Below are positions 18,087 through 28,036 of a stretch of 64,000 bases of DNA, in pieces. The notes under the pieces were generated by a model. That model did no database searches. It saw only the letters and a list, made by a program, of their open reading frames with translations, and was not told the origin of the DNA. Position numbers and translations under genes: made by a program. The DNA is from CAVQEK01 sp964596645. GTDB taxonomy: Bacteria > Bacteroidota > Bacteroidia > Cytophagales > Cyclobacteriaceae. Numbering within the stretch: position 1 is the first letter of the stretch; the number at the start of each line of letters is the position of its first letter. The DNA is taken from positions 1 through 64,000 of the forward strand of contig CAZQVB010000003.1 of the NCBI GenBank assembly GCA_964596645.1, in the 5' to 3' direction.

Positions 18087-19304
18087 ATGGCATATAAAGA
18101 ACGTATCATTGGCATACTTCGCGAGCGTAAAGATCCGCCCGATTCCCGCACACCCTTTACGCCTGCACAGCTGTCGCAGTTGAGCAAACAGCATCCCACG
18201 CTTCGCATCATGGTAGAAGCCAGCCCTACACGTTGCTTCAGTGATGAGGAATACACGCAAAATGGCATTGAGATAGTGGACGATGTGCGCGGCTGCGATG
18301 TGTTGTTTGGCATAAAAGAAGTGCCTCCCTCTGCGCTACAGCCGGGCAAAACCTATTTCATGTTTTCCCACACCATCAAAAAACAGGAATACAACAAAAA
18401 GCTGCTGCAAACGGTGCTGGAAAAAGACATACGCCTGATCGACTACGAATGCCTGGTGGACAGCCAGGGCAAGCGACTGATCGCCTTTGGCCGCTGGGCC
18501 GGTGTGGTCGGCGCGTACAATGCCCTGTGGACGTACGGACTGAAGCATTCGCGATACGAATTGCCGCGGGCGCATACGCTGGGCACACTTGCCAAGCTGC
18601 TGGAAGCGGTGCGCAACCTTACGCTTGACGGGGCGCGCCTAGTTCTCACTGGCGGTGGGCGTGTGGCGGCAGGCAGCAAAGAAGTGCTGGAGGCGGCAGG
18701 CATTGCAAATCTTTCTCCTCAGCGGTATCTGGATGATGTGAATGCCTCGCCGGTGTACACCCAAATAGATGCCGATGTGTACACTAAAAGAAAAGACGGC
18801 GAGCCTTTTTCATTTGAGCACTTCTTCAAGCACCCGGAGGAATACGAAAATAATTTTTTGCCGTTTGCCCACAAAAGCAATGTGCTTATCTCTGCTGCCT
18901 TCTGGCATCCGAAGGCGCCGCGTCTGTTTGAATGGTCTGACATAGATGATGATAATTTTTCCATTGACACCATCGCCGACATTACCTGCGACATCGATGG
19001 CTCCGTACCCACCACCATACGCGCCAGCACCATAGCCGACCCCGTGTACGACATCGACAAGGGCACGCAAGAAGAGCGGCAACCCTTCAGCAACCCGGAC
19101 AACATAAGCGTAATGGCCATAGACAACCTGCCCAATGAGCTGCCCCGTGAAGCATCAGCCGACTTTGGCCAGCTGTTGACCGAGAAGATACTGCCATTGC
19201 TACTGCACGATGAGCCCTCTGAAGTTATAAAAAACGGCACCCTAGCCCGCGATGGCGCACTCACAAAGCCTTTTGAGTATTTGAGGGATTATACGGGGGG
19301 TTGA
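18087..19304 (+). CDS. NAD(P)-dependent oxidoreductase, alanine dehydrogenase/PNT N-domain, LYS1-like
   Basis: 405 residues from ATG 18087 (MAYKERIIGILRE). The frame opens at 18024, but the 21 extra residues do not resemble the family. The start IGILRERKDPPDSRTPFTP and the later VVGAYNALWTYGL are typical of the N-terminal domain shared by alanine dehydrogenase, transhydrogenase and saccharopine dehydrogenase; LVLTGGGRVAAGSKEVLEAAG is the Rossmann nucleotide loop. The nearest role is fungal-type saccharopine dehydrogenase or lysine-ketoglutarate reductase, but bacterial members are not well characterised. It stands alone between divergent and convergent neighbours. Confidence 0.85.
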   Translation: MAYKERIIGILRERKDPPDSRTPFTPAQLSQLSKQHPTLRIMVEASPTRCFSDEEYTQNGIEIVDDVRGCDVLFGIKEVPPSALQPGKTYFMFSHTIKKQEYNKKLLQTVLEKDIRLIDYECLVDSQGKRLIAFGRWAGVVGAYNALWTYGLKHSRYELPRAHTLGTLAKLLEAVRNLTLDGARLVLTGGGRVAAGSKEVLEAAGIANLSPQRYLDDVNASPVYTQIDADVYTKRKDGEPFSFEHFFKHPEEYENNFLPFAHKSNVLISAAFWHPKAPRLFEWSDIDDDNFSIDTIADITCDIDGSVPTTIRASTIADPVYDIDKGTQEERQPFSNPDNISVMAIDNLPNELPREASADFGQLLTEKILPLLLHDEPSEVIKNGTLARDGALTKPFEYLRDYTGG

Positions 19305-19459
19305 GACAGTTTCAGCGTTTGGTGATCTGGTGGTTTCTTAGCTGGGTCCTTATTTAATCCAGTGCATACACGGCTAACCGAACACTGTCAGCATCACCTT
19401 AATAAAGGAATCAGACAGAAGCAGCAGTGATACTGCATCTTCGCTTTATTTTAAGACAC

Positions 19460-21238
19460 TTATTTGTTGTCAGAAACAACCGATTTGGCTGATTCTAACG
19501 GGCCGTCATATTCATAATTGAAATAATCAATATCAACTATGCCTTCTTCCGATGCGCTATTCCACGTGAAGAAACCTAACCTGTCACCTTTCCAATTGCC
19601 AAATTTCAATGTGAAACCAGTACCAAAATCGGTGTAATGCAAACCATCGAGGCTGTAAGCAAATTTTGCCTGATCGCTCAGATTTGATGTTTTTATGAAT
19701 AAAACGGGCTCATTGATCTCGGGACCCTCAAGTTCATTTCCATGTGCGTCAATGAATACCAGCATTCGTTCTTCATTCTCTTTTTGCTTAACGCCCATGA
19801 TATAAAAAACTCCCCCAAATCGCACGAAACCAGCATATTGGCCATTCGCCATACCGGAAATATCTAGTTTTGCTACCGCCGTACCAGTTGTGGTACCCAT
19901 AATTCTCTGGCTAATAACATTGGGAGTGAGCCAAAAATCATGTGGAATCATAGTTGTCCCCGGGGTCATTCTTTTTTCGTAAGAATCTTTCTGAAACTCA
20001 ACGGGCTTCATGGCTTTTAACCTAAGCCATCCGCTTCTTTCAGACAAAGACCAGTGTGTATCCCTTGGATTATGGTTCCATTCCCATTGCAAACCAAGGT
20101 GGTTTGAGCTAAAATCATCACTGGTGGCCGGTGCCCTTACAGGATAACCTGTTACTGGCTTTTTATGCATCAAAACCGGCTCTCCTATGCCATCATCGTC
20201 GATATCATTGCCAATGATTGGCCATCCATCTATCCACTCAACAGGCTGTAGGCATTGGGGCCGTCCTTGAAAAGGGGAGTTTGAATTCTGTATCAGCTGA
20301 TGGTAATACCACCACGATGAATCAGGTGCCTGCACCAATGCACCCTGACTACAGCTCCTGGCAAAAGAATTACCCCTTTCCAAAACTATTTTTTTCTCAT
20401 AGGGGCCGTAAATACTATTTGTAGTCGAGCGCAAAACAATCTGTTTTCGATCATCGGGTGCACCTTCCGCGAATTCATCAGCATTGGGATCAGGCCTATA
20501 CCATTCAGATATGAAAATATACCATACTCCTTTGATTTTGTAGATTTTTGCTGCTTCAGCCATTGGCCCCCGATAAATAACTTTTCCCGAATCAAGCACC
20601 TTGGTACCAGACCAGTCCATTTCAAAGACCCGGTTTTCCCATGTTCGATCGTTTGTTTTGTGCTGCATTAATTTTTGACCAGTATTGCACATCAGATAAG
20701 CCTGGTTTTCTTGATAGTCCCAAAAAACGGCCGGATCATCAAAAACTGTTTTGGTAGACAGAATCTTTACTGGCTTAGACCAGGGGCCTGTAATGGTATC
20801 AGCACTGCTGACCAACAGTCCATGATTAAAGTCAATCATGTAACACAACCACTTATTTTCGTGCCTCACAAGATCCCCAGCCCATACGCCGTAGTGATAG
20901 CCATTCATTTGATCCCAGTTGTATTCATCCGACCATGTCAACTTTCCATATACATGACCGATTATTTTCCAATTCACCAGGTCCGACGATTCCAAAATTG
21001 GCATTCCCGGCACCATTTGCTGACTAGAGGCAATCATATAATACTTACCATCATAAGCCTCGATGTCTACATCTGGATAATCCGCATTTAGAACCGGATT
21101 AGTGTATGTCCCATCACCCTGATCTCCCCAGCTTCCACTTCTATATTTCGCTTTGTCTGTGCATCCTACAATGAACAATACGCCTATAATAAGATTAAAC
21201 AACACACTTACTCTAATGTCTTTTAGTTTTAAACTCAT
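19460..21238 (-). CDS. GH43 family glycoside hydrolase lipoprotein (xylosidase/arabinofuranosidase type)
   Basis: 592 residues with a lipobox at C26 (LFIVGC). The five-bladed propeller begins TNPVLNADYPDVDI, giving the catalytic base aspartate in YPDVD; FDDPAVFW holds the transition-state aspartate; the AEAAKIYK region should hold the acid glutamate. Residues after about 375 form a C-terminal beta-sandwich typical of GH43 xylosidases (SDDFSSNHLGLQWEWNHNP). It is the last gene of the polysaccharide locus. It probably removes beta-xylose or alpha-arabinose at the outer membrane surface or in the periplasm; the exact specificity is not readable. Confidence 0.9.
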   Translation of the reverse strand: MSLKLKDIRVSVLFNLIIGVLFIVGCTDKAKYRSGSWGDQGDGTYTNPVLNADYPDVDIEAYDGKYYMIASSQQMVPGMPILESSDLVNWKIIGHVYGKLTWSDEYNWDQMNGYHYGVWAGDLVRHENKWLCYMIDFNHGLLVSSADTITGPWSKPVKILSTKTVFDDPAVFWDYQENQAYLMCNTGQKLMQHKTNDRTWENRVFEMDWSGTKVLDSGKVIYRGPMAEAAKIYKIKGVWYIFISEWYRPDPNADEFAEGAPDDRKQIVLRSTTNSIYGPYEKKIVLERGNSFARSCSQGALVQAPDSSWWYYHQLIQNSNSPFQGRPQCLQPVEWIDGWPIIGNDIDDDGIGEPVLMHKKPVTGYPVRAPATSDDFSSNHLGLQWEWNHNPRDTHWSLSERSGWLRLKAMKPVEFQKDSYEKRMTPGTTMIPHDFWLTPNVISQRIMGTTTGTAVAKLDISGMANGQYAGFVRFGGVFYIMGVKQKENEERMLVFIDAHGNELEGPEINEPVLFIKTSNLSDQAKFAYSLDGLHYTDFGTGFTLKFGNWKGDRLGFFTWNSASEEGIVDIDYFNYEYDGPLESAKSVVSDNK

Positions 21239-21301
21239 ACTATAAGTGAAGCAGGGTCTTTTCGCGATGAACTATTGTTCTTAACAGTGTGTAGGAAGCA
21301 A

Positions 21302-22411
21302 TCAATCTTTTGCACTAATCTTAAATACGTGTGAGCAGCTCCCAAAGGCCGGATTATCATTGATGCCTGTCGCTGCGTATAAATAGGAAGGTTCACCGTT
21401 CATAAATAAAACCTGAGGCCGCTCGAGGTGCCCCGAACGATCGCCTCGATACACCTGGGCATTTTGTATTGTAGTCGAGTCCACATACTCCTGTAAGTCT
21501 TCATAGGACCTTTGTACGCTTTCTTTCGAAAAAAAATAGCCATCATCTGATGACCACAAAAGCCCCCCACCCTGGCTTCCGAGTGAACCTCGAAAATCGC
21601 GGCTCAACATATATACTTTATCTTCAAACACAAATGCGTAGGCATCTTCCAACTGCAAACCCTCCGCTGTCACTCTATGCGGATAGAATGTATATGGCCC
21701 TTCTAATTTATCCGACAAGGCCACACCATAGCCATAGTCCCACTTGTTTCGGTCATCAGGATCATTTCGGTCGGGAATGACTGATTTGTAGTACAACATA
21801 AATTTGTCCCCAAATTTTATCAAAGATGGATTAGATACTCCCAATCGGGGTTGATAATTCCATACAGCTGAATCATCAGGAGCTTTAATCATTGTACCAT
21901 CGGAGGCAGCTCCATTGGCTGCCCTCCAGTTGTCATTCAAATCATCGGACACCAGCATCACGATTCGTTGCTTTCTCACATCGTTGTCTTCATTTACAAT
22001 GAAGCACAATACATATTTGCCTTCCAAATACTGAATGGTAGGGTTATGCGGTGCATTAAACGTTCCGTCCTTATCTTGCACCGCTTCGCGTACAAATGAA
22101 AAGGGTCCTTCAGGTTCATCGGACACGTAATGTGAAATCCTTGAATGTTTATACCAACCAGTAAACATTTCTTCACTATCGTGAGGCTTGGGCCACTCCG
22201 CTACATACAAGTGTATTTTGCCTTCTCCATCCTCCACAGGTGAGGAGCCCCATACATGAGTATCCTTCTTTTGTACGGCTTTACCGATGTAATCAATGCC
22301 TAAAATCGATCTCGAATTGTCATTGCTATTAATGTGCTTTGTATCTGGTTTCTTAAATCCGCAACTGGCTATGCATACGGCGATAACAGTTGTTATGTAG
22401 ATATTCTTCAT
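21302..22411 (-). CDS. glycosidase-like five-bladed propeller lipoprotein
   Basis: 369 residues, lipobox at C17 (AVCIASC). Segments DTHVWGSSPVEDGEGKIHLY, GTFNAPHNPTI and GVSNPSLIKFGDKFMLYYKS look like the repeating blades of GH43/GH117-type propellers (clans F and J and relatives). HVWGSSPVED is where the base aspartate would sit in a GH117-like reading. I cannot assign a GH family. It lies between GH43 and GH10 in the same operon, so it probably trims a side chain of the same polysaccharide. Confidence 0.75.
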   Translation of the reverse strand: MKNIYITTVIAVCIASCGFKKPDTKHINSNDNSRSILGIDYIGKAVQKKDTHVWGSSPVEDGEGKIHLYVAEWPKPHDSEEMFTGWYKHSRISHYVSDEPEGPFSFVREAVQDKDGTFNAPHNPTIQYLEGKYVLCFIVNEDNDVRKQRIVMLVSDDLNDNWRAANGAASDGTMIKAPDDSAVWNYQPRLGVSNPSLIKFGDKFMLYYKSVIPDRNDPDDRNKWDYGYGVALSDKLEGPYTFYPHRVTAEGLQLEDAYAFVFEDKVYMLSRDFRGSLGSQGGGLLWSSDDGYFFSKESVQRSYEDLQEYVDSTTIQNAQVYRGDRSGHLERPQVLFMNGEPSYLYAATGINDNPAFGSCSHVFKISAKD

Positions 22412-22584
22412 AAAAAATTACTTTTGAAATCAAAGTTCAATACAGGTAATCAAACTTTTCGCCCGATATAGTTTGTCTTCACTGACGCGATATTTCATTC
22501 ATATCATAATATATATGACATCCTTCTGCACCTGTTGAGTTAGAAGATAGAAAGCTTAAGTATGGAAATATTTCCATTACTCCT

Positions 22585-23775
22585 TTATTTATCTTCTGCC
22601 ATTTCTTGTAGCATTTCAAGCACGGCAAAATAATTTTCTTTTGGTTTGAAACCCTCTCCAAGCCATAACGAATGAGGATTATAACCATCTGGTTTCCAAC
22701 CTTTCTCATCTGCTGTACCCCATGTAATGAAGGATTTGCAATTGGGCGACTCCAATGCCACTTTTAAGATCGCCTTGTAGGCATCGGCCTGAATTTGAAA
22801 ATCTGATTCGCTTGGATTTTGCGGAAGGTGCACATCAAATTCAGATATATGAACATCCAGGCCCATATCGCCATATATCTTGATGACTTCGCGCATAGAG
22901 GCAGTATCTAAGACAGCCCCTACACCTCTTGTGCTTTCTTTTACTACGCCATCAATAACGCCAAAGTGCAGCTGCATTCCCACTCCGTCTATCGGAACAT
23001 TGTTTTCTTGAAGAATACGTACGGCCTCCAAAAAATTATCTGTCCTTAAGCTATTCGTCATTGAATTGTTGTTTTCATTGAGAATCAGTTCTACTCCCGG
23101 CCCAGCATACTGTTTGCTTAAAACAAATGCCTTTTCTATAAATACAGGCCAGGTATCATCACCGTCTTGACTCATGCCTAGTTTTAGCCAAACATTATTG
23201 TCCATCTGCCATATTTCTCCTTTTTCATCCCATGGCACTGCCTCATTTACCACATCTATCGCATTTATTTTTTCATTGTAAAGGGTCATGATCGTATCTA
23301 ATCTCTCATCCATCACATTGATCAACTGTTCTTCTGAAAGCTCATCATTGATCAGCCAGTCTGAATTATAGGTGTCGTGTCCGAACGCCGGGTGGAACTT
23401 TACCCACATATCATTATTCATCGCGAATGCCAATCGAGCATTCAGGTTTGTGAAATCATATTCGCCAGCTCTAGATTGTGTACCTTTCATATATATGCCC
23501 AAAGTGACTGCATTGAAATTGTCAGTGATAAATTTCAGATGAGGCTCATTATTCGAAGGCAGTTCATTAAAAAAAACACCAATTTTAAAATCCGGTCGTA
23601 TTTGATCGATATAATGTTTGATACTATTTATGGGGGGCTGTACTGTTTCCCCCGGAGACACATTATTGTCTTCTTTACAGCCTTGTGTAGCGGCAGATAA
23701 AATCACCAGCCCAACAGGTAATAGAAACCATAAAACCAGCTGAGGTACTTTGAGAATTAATTGTTGAATTTTCAT
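22585..23775 (-). CDS. GH10 endo-beta-1,4-xylanase, lipoprotein
   Basis: 396 residues, lipobox at C33 (SAATQGC). The (beta/alpha)8 barrel shows the acid/base glutamate in AIDVVNEAVPW (E178) and the nucleophile glutamate in DVHISEFDVHLP (E312), with KFHPAFGHDT and GVGMQLHF for the substrate cleft. GH10 enzymes cut the beta-1,4-xylan backbone, including substituted xylans. Lipidation suggests surface or periplasmic anchoring. The start is only 4 bases beyond the GH31 stop, so the two are translated from one transcript. Confidence 0.93.
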   Translation of the reverse strand: MKIQQLILKVPQLVLWFLLPVGLVILSAATQGCKEDNNVSPGETVQPPINSIKHYIDQIRPDFKIGVFFNELPSNNEPHLKFITDNFNAVTLGIYMKGTQSRAGEYDFTNLNARLAFAMNNDMWVKFHPAFGHDTYNSDWLINDELSEEQLINVMDERLDTIMTLYNEKINAIDVVNEAVPWDEKGEIWQMDNNVWLKLGMSQDGDDTWPVFIEKAFVLSKQYAGPGVELILNENNNSMTNSLRTDNFLEAVRILQENNVPIDGVGMQLHFGVIDGVVKESTRGVGAVLDTASMREVIKIYGDMGLDVHISEFDVHLPQNPSESDFQIQADAYKAILKVALESPNCKSFITWGTADEKGWKPDGYNPHSLWLGEGFKPKENYFAVLEMLQEMAEDK

Positions 23776-23779
23776 TCTA

Positions 23780-26368
23780 TTAGTTGTTTTTAATTTGTAT
23801 TAACACCTTGTCTCCATTAAAAATAATTTCCTGTGGACCTTTATCATACAAAGAAAGTACACTAAATGTCATTTCGTTCTTTTCGAAATCGACAAACTCA
23901 TCATGTATGGATGATAGTTCAAGTATCCCTTCTTTCTCCTTATAACTTAAAGCAATAAGTGAATAATTACCTTCTTCATAATCATAACTTTCATTGTCAT
24001 CGAAGTAAAGTTCATAATTAGCATCTTTTCCGGGGAAAATCATAATCGTGTATGGTTCATCAGTAGCTTCTGAAGCATATTGCACCGGTGGGCCCAAGGG
24101 CAATATGCCGCCTTCTTTTACAAACAACGGAATTTGATCAAGCGGGGCGTTCACTATTACTTTTTTTCCTCCTGTCAGCCTCTGTCCTGTCCAGTAGTTA
24201 TACCAATTTCCTCTTGGCAGATACACTTCTTTAGCCCTGGAGTGATAACTTGTAACGGGACACACCATAATATTTTCACCAAACATATATTGATCGGCTA
24301 TTTCCCAGGTATTTTCATCATCCTGAAAATCGTAAACAAGAGGACGCATCAGTAATTCACTTGTGTTCGTTACTTTCCAGGCCTCCGAATAGATGTATGG
24401 CATTAATTGATAGCGTAGATTGATATATTTACGCGCAATATTTTCAAACTCATTTCCATAACGCCATATTTCCGTTTTCGAACGAAACCCGTGTATCCTA
24501 AACAAAGGATTGAACGTGCCAAATTGGAACCAACGTGTCATGAGTTCGATAAATTCAGGATCGGTATATTGATCTTTAAATACCGGATTCAATGAAGTGC
24601 TGTCTCTGAAAAAACCACCTATGTCAGTAGTCCAGTAAGGAATTCCTGCCATGCTAAAATTCAGTCCGGCGGGAATCTGCTCAGCAAACTGCTCCCAGGT
24701 AGCCGCTACATCTCCCGACCAGGATGCAGCCGCATACCGTTGCTGTCCTGCAAATGCAGACCTGGTAAGGTTGAAAACTCTGGTGCGAGGAAATTCTTCG
24801 CGAAAACCATCATACATGGCTTTGGTAACCACCAATGAATAGGTATTGGCAACTTCCCGGAATGGTCCGGCAACCGTTTTAACCAAGGGGTCCGGCTTGG
24901 TTTCAGGTTCAGTGCCATCAAGCCATATGGCAGAAACCCCAAGCTGAAACATGGAATCACTTAACATGCGATAATATGCATTCCTTACATCGGGATCATA
25001 AAAATCAAGGTTATCGTTATCGCCTAACTGAGCATGGGTTAAATGATAATTCCTAAGAAGTTCTGAATTGCGTATGTGTGGCCATACTGACACCATGAGT
25101 TGCAGGTTCATGCTATCCAGCTCCCTGGTCATAGCTCGCGGATCTGGGTAGCGTTTTCTATCCCACTGAGGCCCCCAGGTGTCGTCTGGCCAATAGTTCC
25201 AGTCCTGCACCATGTTATCTATTGGTATGTCTCTCTCTCTGTATCCTCTAGCGCTTTCGAGTAACTCTTGTTGTGTATAGTACCTCTCCCTGCATTGCCA
25301 AAAGCCATAGGCCCATTTACCATAAAGCGGGGCTTCACCCGTAAGTCGCTGGTAATTTGCGATTACGTTGGGAATATTATCGCCATAGACAAAGTAATAG
25401 TCAATGGCTTTTCCATGCCGACTGCTGAAAACGCTCCGGTTAAAATCAGGTTTGTTGTAAGAGATTTTGCCGGGAACTTGTGAATTGGTATTCTGAAACA
25501 GAACTTCATATTCTTTCCCACCTTCAAGGTAAATTTTTCCCGAATGGGTATCCGGCACCCAAACAGTTGAATAGTGAATCACGGTGTCACCTCCTACTGT
25601 AAGGATGACCGGGCCATTCTTCCTGTTTCGTTCCGGATTTGGACTATCGGCAAAAAAGTAATAATAGCCCGTTTCAGTTGCCCTGAGCTTGCCTTTCCTG
25701 ATGTTCTTTACCGAATCTATTAGATGTCCCAACGTGATCTTATTTTCAGGATAATTAAAATCCGTTATGCTGTAGTTGTTCCATAGAAGGCCGTAATTAT
25801 TTGTTGAAACTAAAAAAGGAATGGCTATTTCCTGGTTAAATTGTTCAAGTCGCAATGGTACATTTTTCCAGTTCATCAGGCCATTTTGATACTGTCCTAA
25901 TCCATACAGCCCTTCTCCATTAGCTTCAAATGCTTGAGAAATTTCATACGAAGTCGTATCGGAGTTATAAAATGCTGCACCTCCCTTAAGTTCTGCCAGT
26001 ATCTTTCTGCTCTGTTGATCCATGAAAGTCACTACTCCGCTTCCATCTATAGTCACCTTCACCTTTTTTGTCTCAATAATTTTATTATTATTATGCTCCT
26101 CATAAGTCCATTCTACGTCCTGTGGATTGAGGACTGTTACGAACTCCGGCACTATATCAACTGAGTCTTGTTTAAGGTATTTTCGCACATGAATGATGGC
26201 TTCATCAACAACAGTAACTGCCACAATATGACTGTCTATATTAAATATTAGGGGCTTTTTCTGGTGTGATTTTTTAGGACTAAATGCTCCTATCCACAGA
26301 AATAAACCTATAATACTTGACATTATTAAATTCAAGACCCATCTATTACCTTTTATTCTATTATACAT
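23780..26368 (-). CDS. GH31 alpha-xylosidase with PA14-like insert
   Basis: 862 residues with an N-terminal hydrophobic segment (residues 12-27), so exported or membrane-tethered. The catalytic nucleophile is D484 in IWLDGTEPE, the form typical of alpha-xylosidases; the acid/base is D553 in ASWSGDVAATW. A segment near residues 230-300 (TETGYYYFFADSP... GKIYLEGGKEYEV) reads as a PA14-like insertion, as in alpha-xylosidases of xyloglucan loci. It would release alpha-linked xylose from oligosaccharide ends. It is placed between the sulfatases and the xylanase in the operon. AT-rich compared with the core genome. Confidence 0.92.
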   Translation of the reverse strand: MYNRIKGNRWVLNLIMSSIIGLFLWIGAFSPKKSHQKKPLIFNIDSHIVAVTVVDEAIIHVRKYLKQDSVDIVPEFVTVLNPQDVEWTYEEHNNNKIIETKKVKVTIDGSGVVTFMDQQSRKILAELKGGAAFYNSDTTSYEISQAFEANGEGLYGLGQYQNGLMNWKNVPLRLEQFNQEIAIPFLVSTNNYGLLWNNYSITDFNYPENKITLGHLIDSVKNIRKGKLRATETGYYYFFADSPNPERNRKNGPVILTVGGDTVIHYSTVWVPDTHSGKIYLEGGKEYEVLFQNTNSQVPGKISYNKPDFNRSVFSSRHGKAIDYYFVYGDNIPNVIANYQRLTGEAPLYGKWAYGFWQCRERYYTQQELLESARGYRERDIPIDNMVQDWNYWPDDTWGPQWDRKRYPDPRAMTRELDSMNLQLMVSVWPHIRNSELLRNYHLTHAQLGDNDNLDFYDPDVRNAYYRMLSDSMFQLGVSAIWLDGTEPETKPDPLVKTVAGPFREVANTYSLVVTKAMYDGFREEFPRTRVFNLTRSAFAGQQRYAAASWSGDVAATWEQFAEQIPAGLNFSMAGIPYWTTDIGGFFRDSTSLNPVFKDQYTDPEFIELMTRWFQFGTFNPLFRIHGFRSKTEIWRYGNEFENIARKYINLRYQLMPYIYSEAWKVTNTSELLMRPLVYDFQDDENTWEIADQYMFGENIMVCPVTSYHSRAKEVYLPRGNWYNYWTGQRLTGGKKVIVNAPLDQIPLFVKEGGILPLGPPVQYASEATDEPYTIMIFPGKDANYELYFDDNESYDYEEGNYSLIALSYKEKEGILELSSIHDEFVDFEKNEMTFSVLSLYDKGPQEIIFNGDKVLIQIKNN

Positions 26369-26484
26369 TTAAACGCAGTTCTTTTTTTTCTAGTAAGTTA
26401 AATATTGCATGGCCTATTCACACAACAAACGGTCATATAATAATGGCCATCTATAAGATCTAAGCTGGCAATCACTTTCTAATT

Positions 26485-27972
26485 TTACTCCACAAAAGCT
26501 TTTTCTTTTATAAGATCTAATTTTCGTCGCATGTCGTACAGAATATCATTATATTCAATGTTATCGACCAAGTTATACTCTTCGTCAGGATCATTTTGAT
26601 GGTCATATAATTCTTCACTAGCTAAATTTATCTCATTGCCCCAACGGTTATATCGCCACCGGGCGGAACGAATGGAAGCAGCGTTGCCCACATTTGTAAT
26701 TGTGTATGCCACCCTGTCCTGAACAGCAGTATGTTTGCCCAACAATGCATTCTGTAGACTGATTCCCTGAAGGTTATCTGGCAAAAATTTCGATAAACCC
26801 GTTAAATTGCCCAGAGTTGGATATAAATCAATTAATTCCACTATGCTAGTGGCTTCTGAACCGTAGTATCTGGCATATTCCTCTCCGGGCATTGAGATGA
26901 TCATGGGTACCCTTACGCTACCTTCCCATAGGCTTGATTTCGACCAGCAATCATGTTCTCCGAGGTTGTATCCATGATCTGATACAAAGACCACTATGGT
27001 GTTTTCTCTGAGGCTATACGTGTTAAGGGCATTCAGTAAGCGACCGACCTGTTGATCCATAAATTTCACACTTGCCATATACGCACTGATCACCTGTTTC
27101 TGCTGCTTTGAGTCCATTCCAAATTGTTTGTGATTCTGTTTTTGCAAGGCCTGATCAGGCACATTTATGCCTACCCTGGTATTAGGAAGTGCTATTTCAT
27201 CTTCAGGATATGGTGTATAACAATTCTCCGGGGCAATGAGAGGCACATGCGGACGAATGAGGCCTACGGCTAAAAAAAATGGTTGTGCGGGTTTAATCTT
27301 TTGCTTGTTTCTTGCGCCTTTAGGCACATTGCCTGCGCGGCTTTCCAGAATAGCAATGGCCTGATTGGTAGCCAAATAATCGGTTTGTGTATAGTCGAGA
27401 TGATCGGGGATAATCATCCTGGAAAAATTCGCTCCATAGTGATCATTTTTTGGAGATAGCAACTCCAAATGACCCTGGCTTTGTGTTTCAGGCCCCATCA
27501 CATTGTAGCTATAGTCCCAGGAAGTAAGATCGTCGCCGCCACTTTCGCCTCTTTCGATACCACCCGGTACACCCATGTGAAATATCTTTGATACACGTGC
27601 AGTAAAATATCCCTGCTCCCGGAAAAATCCGGCTACGGATGGGTGATGGCTTAGCTTAGGATTTTCGACTTTATAACTGCCTATTTCATCATTATTAGTT
27701 AAAACACCATTTGTTTGCGGATATAACCCACTCATAAGTGAAGCTCTGGAAGGACCACAAAGCGGGTACTGACAGTAAGCTTTAGTAAACCTAACTCCTT
27801 GTTGGGCAAGTAAATCGAGATTAGGTGTATGATTCTCAATAGCCGTGTAGGGGCCTATACAGGTATTTAAATCATCAGAAATAATGAGTAGCACATTGGG
27901 CTGCTGGGCATTACCTGTTTTTGGCCACAACAGCATTGTAAATAACAATAATGGCATAATGTGTCTGAACAT
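26485..27972 (-). CDS. sulfatase, iduronate-2-sulfatase-like
   Basis: 495 residues, signal peptide ending KTGNAQ, so periplasmic. The formylglycine site is C72 in LCGPSRASLMSG; IISDDLNTCIGPY gives the N-terminal metal aspartates, and VFVSDHGYNLGEHDCWSKSS the C-terminal metal and substrate region. The SDHGYNLGEH block is typical of the iduronate-2-sulfatase-like group rather than of the other two sulfatases here. It needs an activating formylglycine-generating enzyme, which is not in this window. Its position after another sulfatase in the operon says the target glycan carries at least two kinds of sulfate ester. Confidence 0.93.
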   Translation of the reverse strand: MFRHIMPLLLFTMLLWPKTGNAQQPNVLLIISDDLNTCIGPYTAIENHTPNLDLLAQQGVRFTKAYCQYPLCGPSRASLMSGLYPQTNGVLTNNDEIGSYKVENPKLSHHPSVAGFFREQGYFTARVSKIFHMGVPGGIERGESGGDDLTSWDYSYNVMGPETQSQGHLELLSPKNDHYGANFSRMIIPDHLDYTQTDYLATNQAIAILESRAGNVPKGARNKQKIKPAQPFFLAVGLIRPHVPLIAPENCYTPYPEDEIALPNTRVGINVPDQALQKQNHKQFGMDSKQQKQVISAYMASVKFMDQQVGRLLNALNTYSLRENTIVVFVSDHGYNLGEHDCWSKSSLWEGSVRVPMIISMPGEEYARYYGSEATSIVELIDLYPTLGNLTGLSKFLPDNLQGISLQNALLGKHTAVQDRVAYTITNVGNAASIRSARWRYNRWGNEINLASEELYDHQNDPDEEYNLVDNIEYNDILYDMRRKLDLIKEKAFVE

Positions 27973-28036
27973 AATTAAGCAGTCAATGAAGAGTTACTCG
28001 GTACCAACAAGACCAGTTTTAATCGTCACTCATTAG

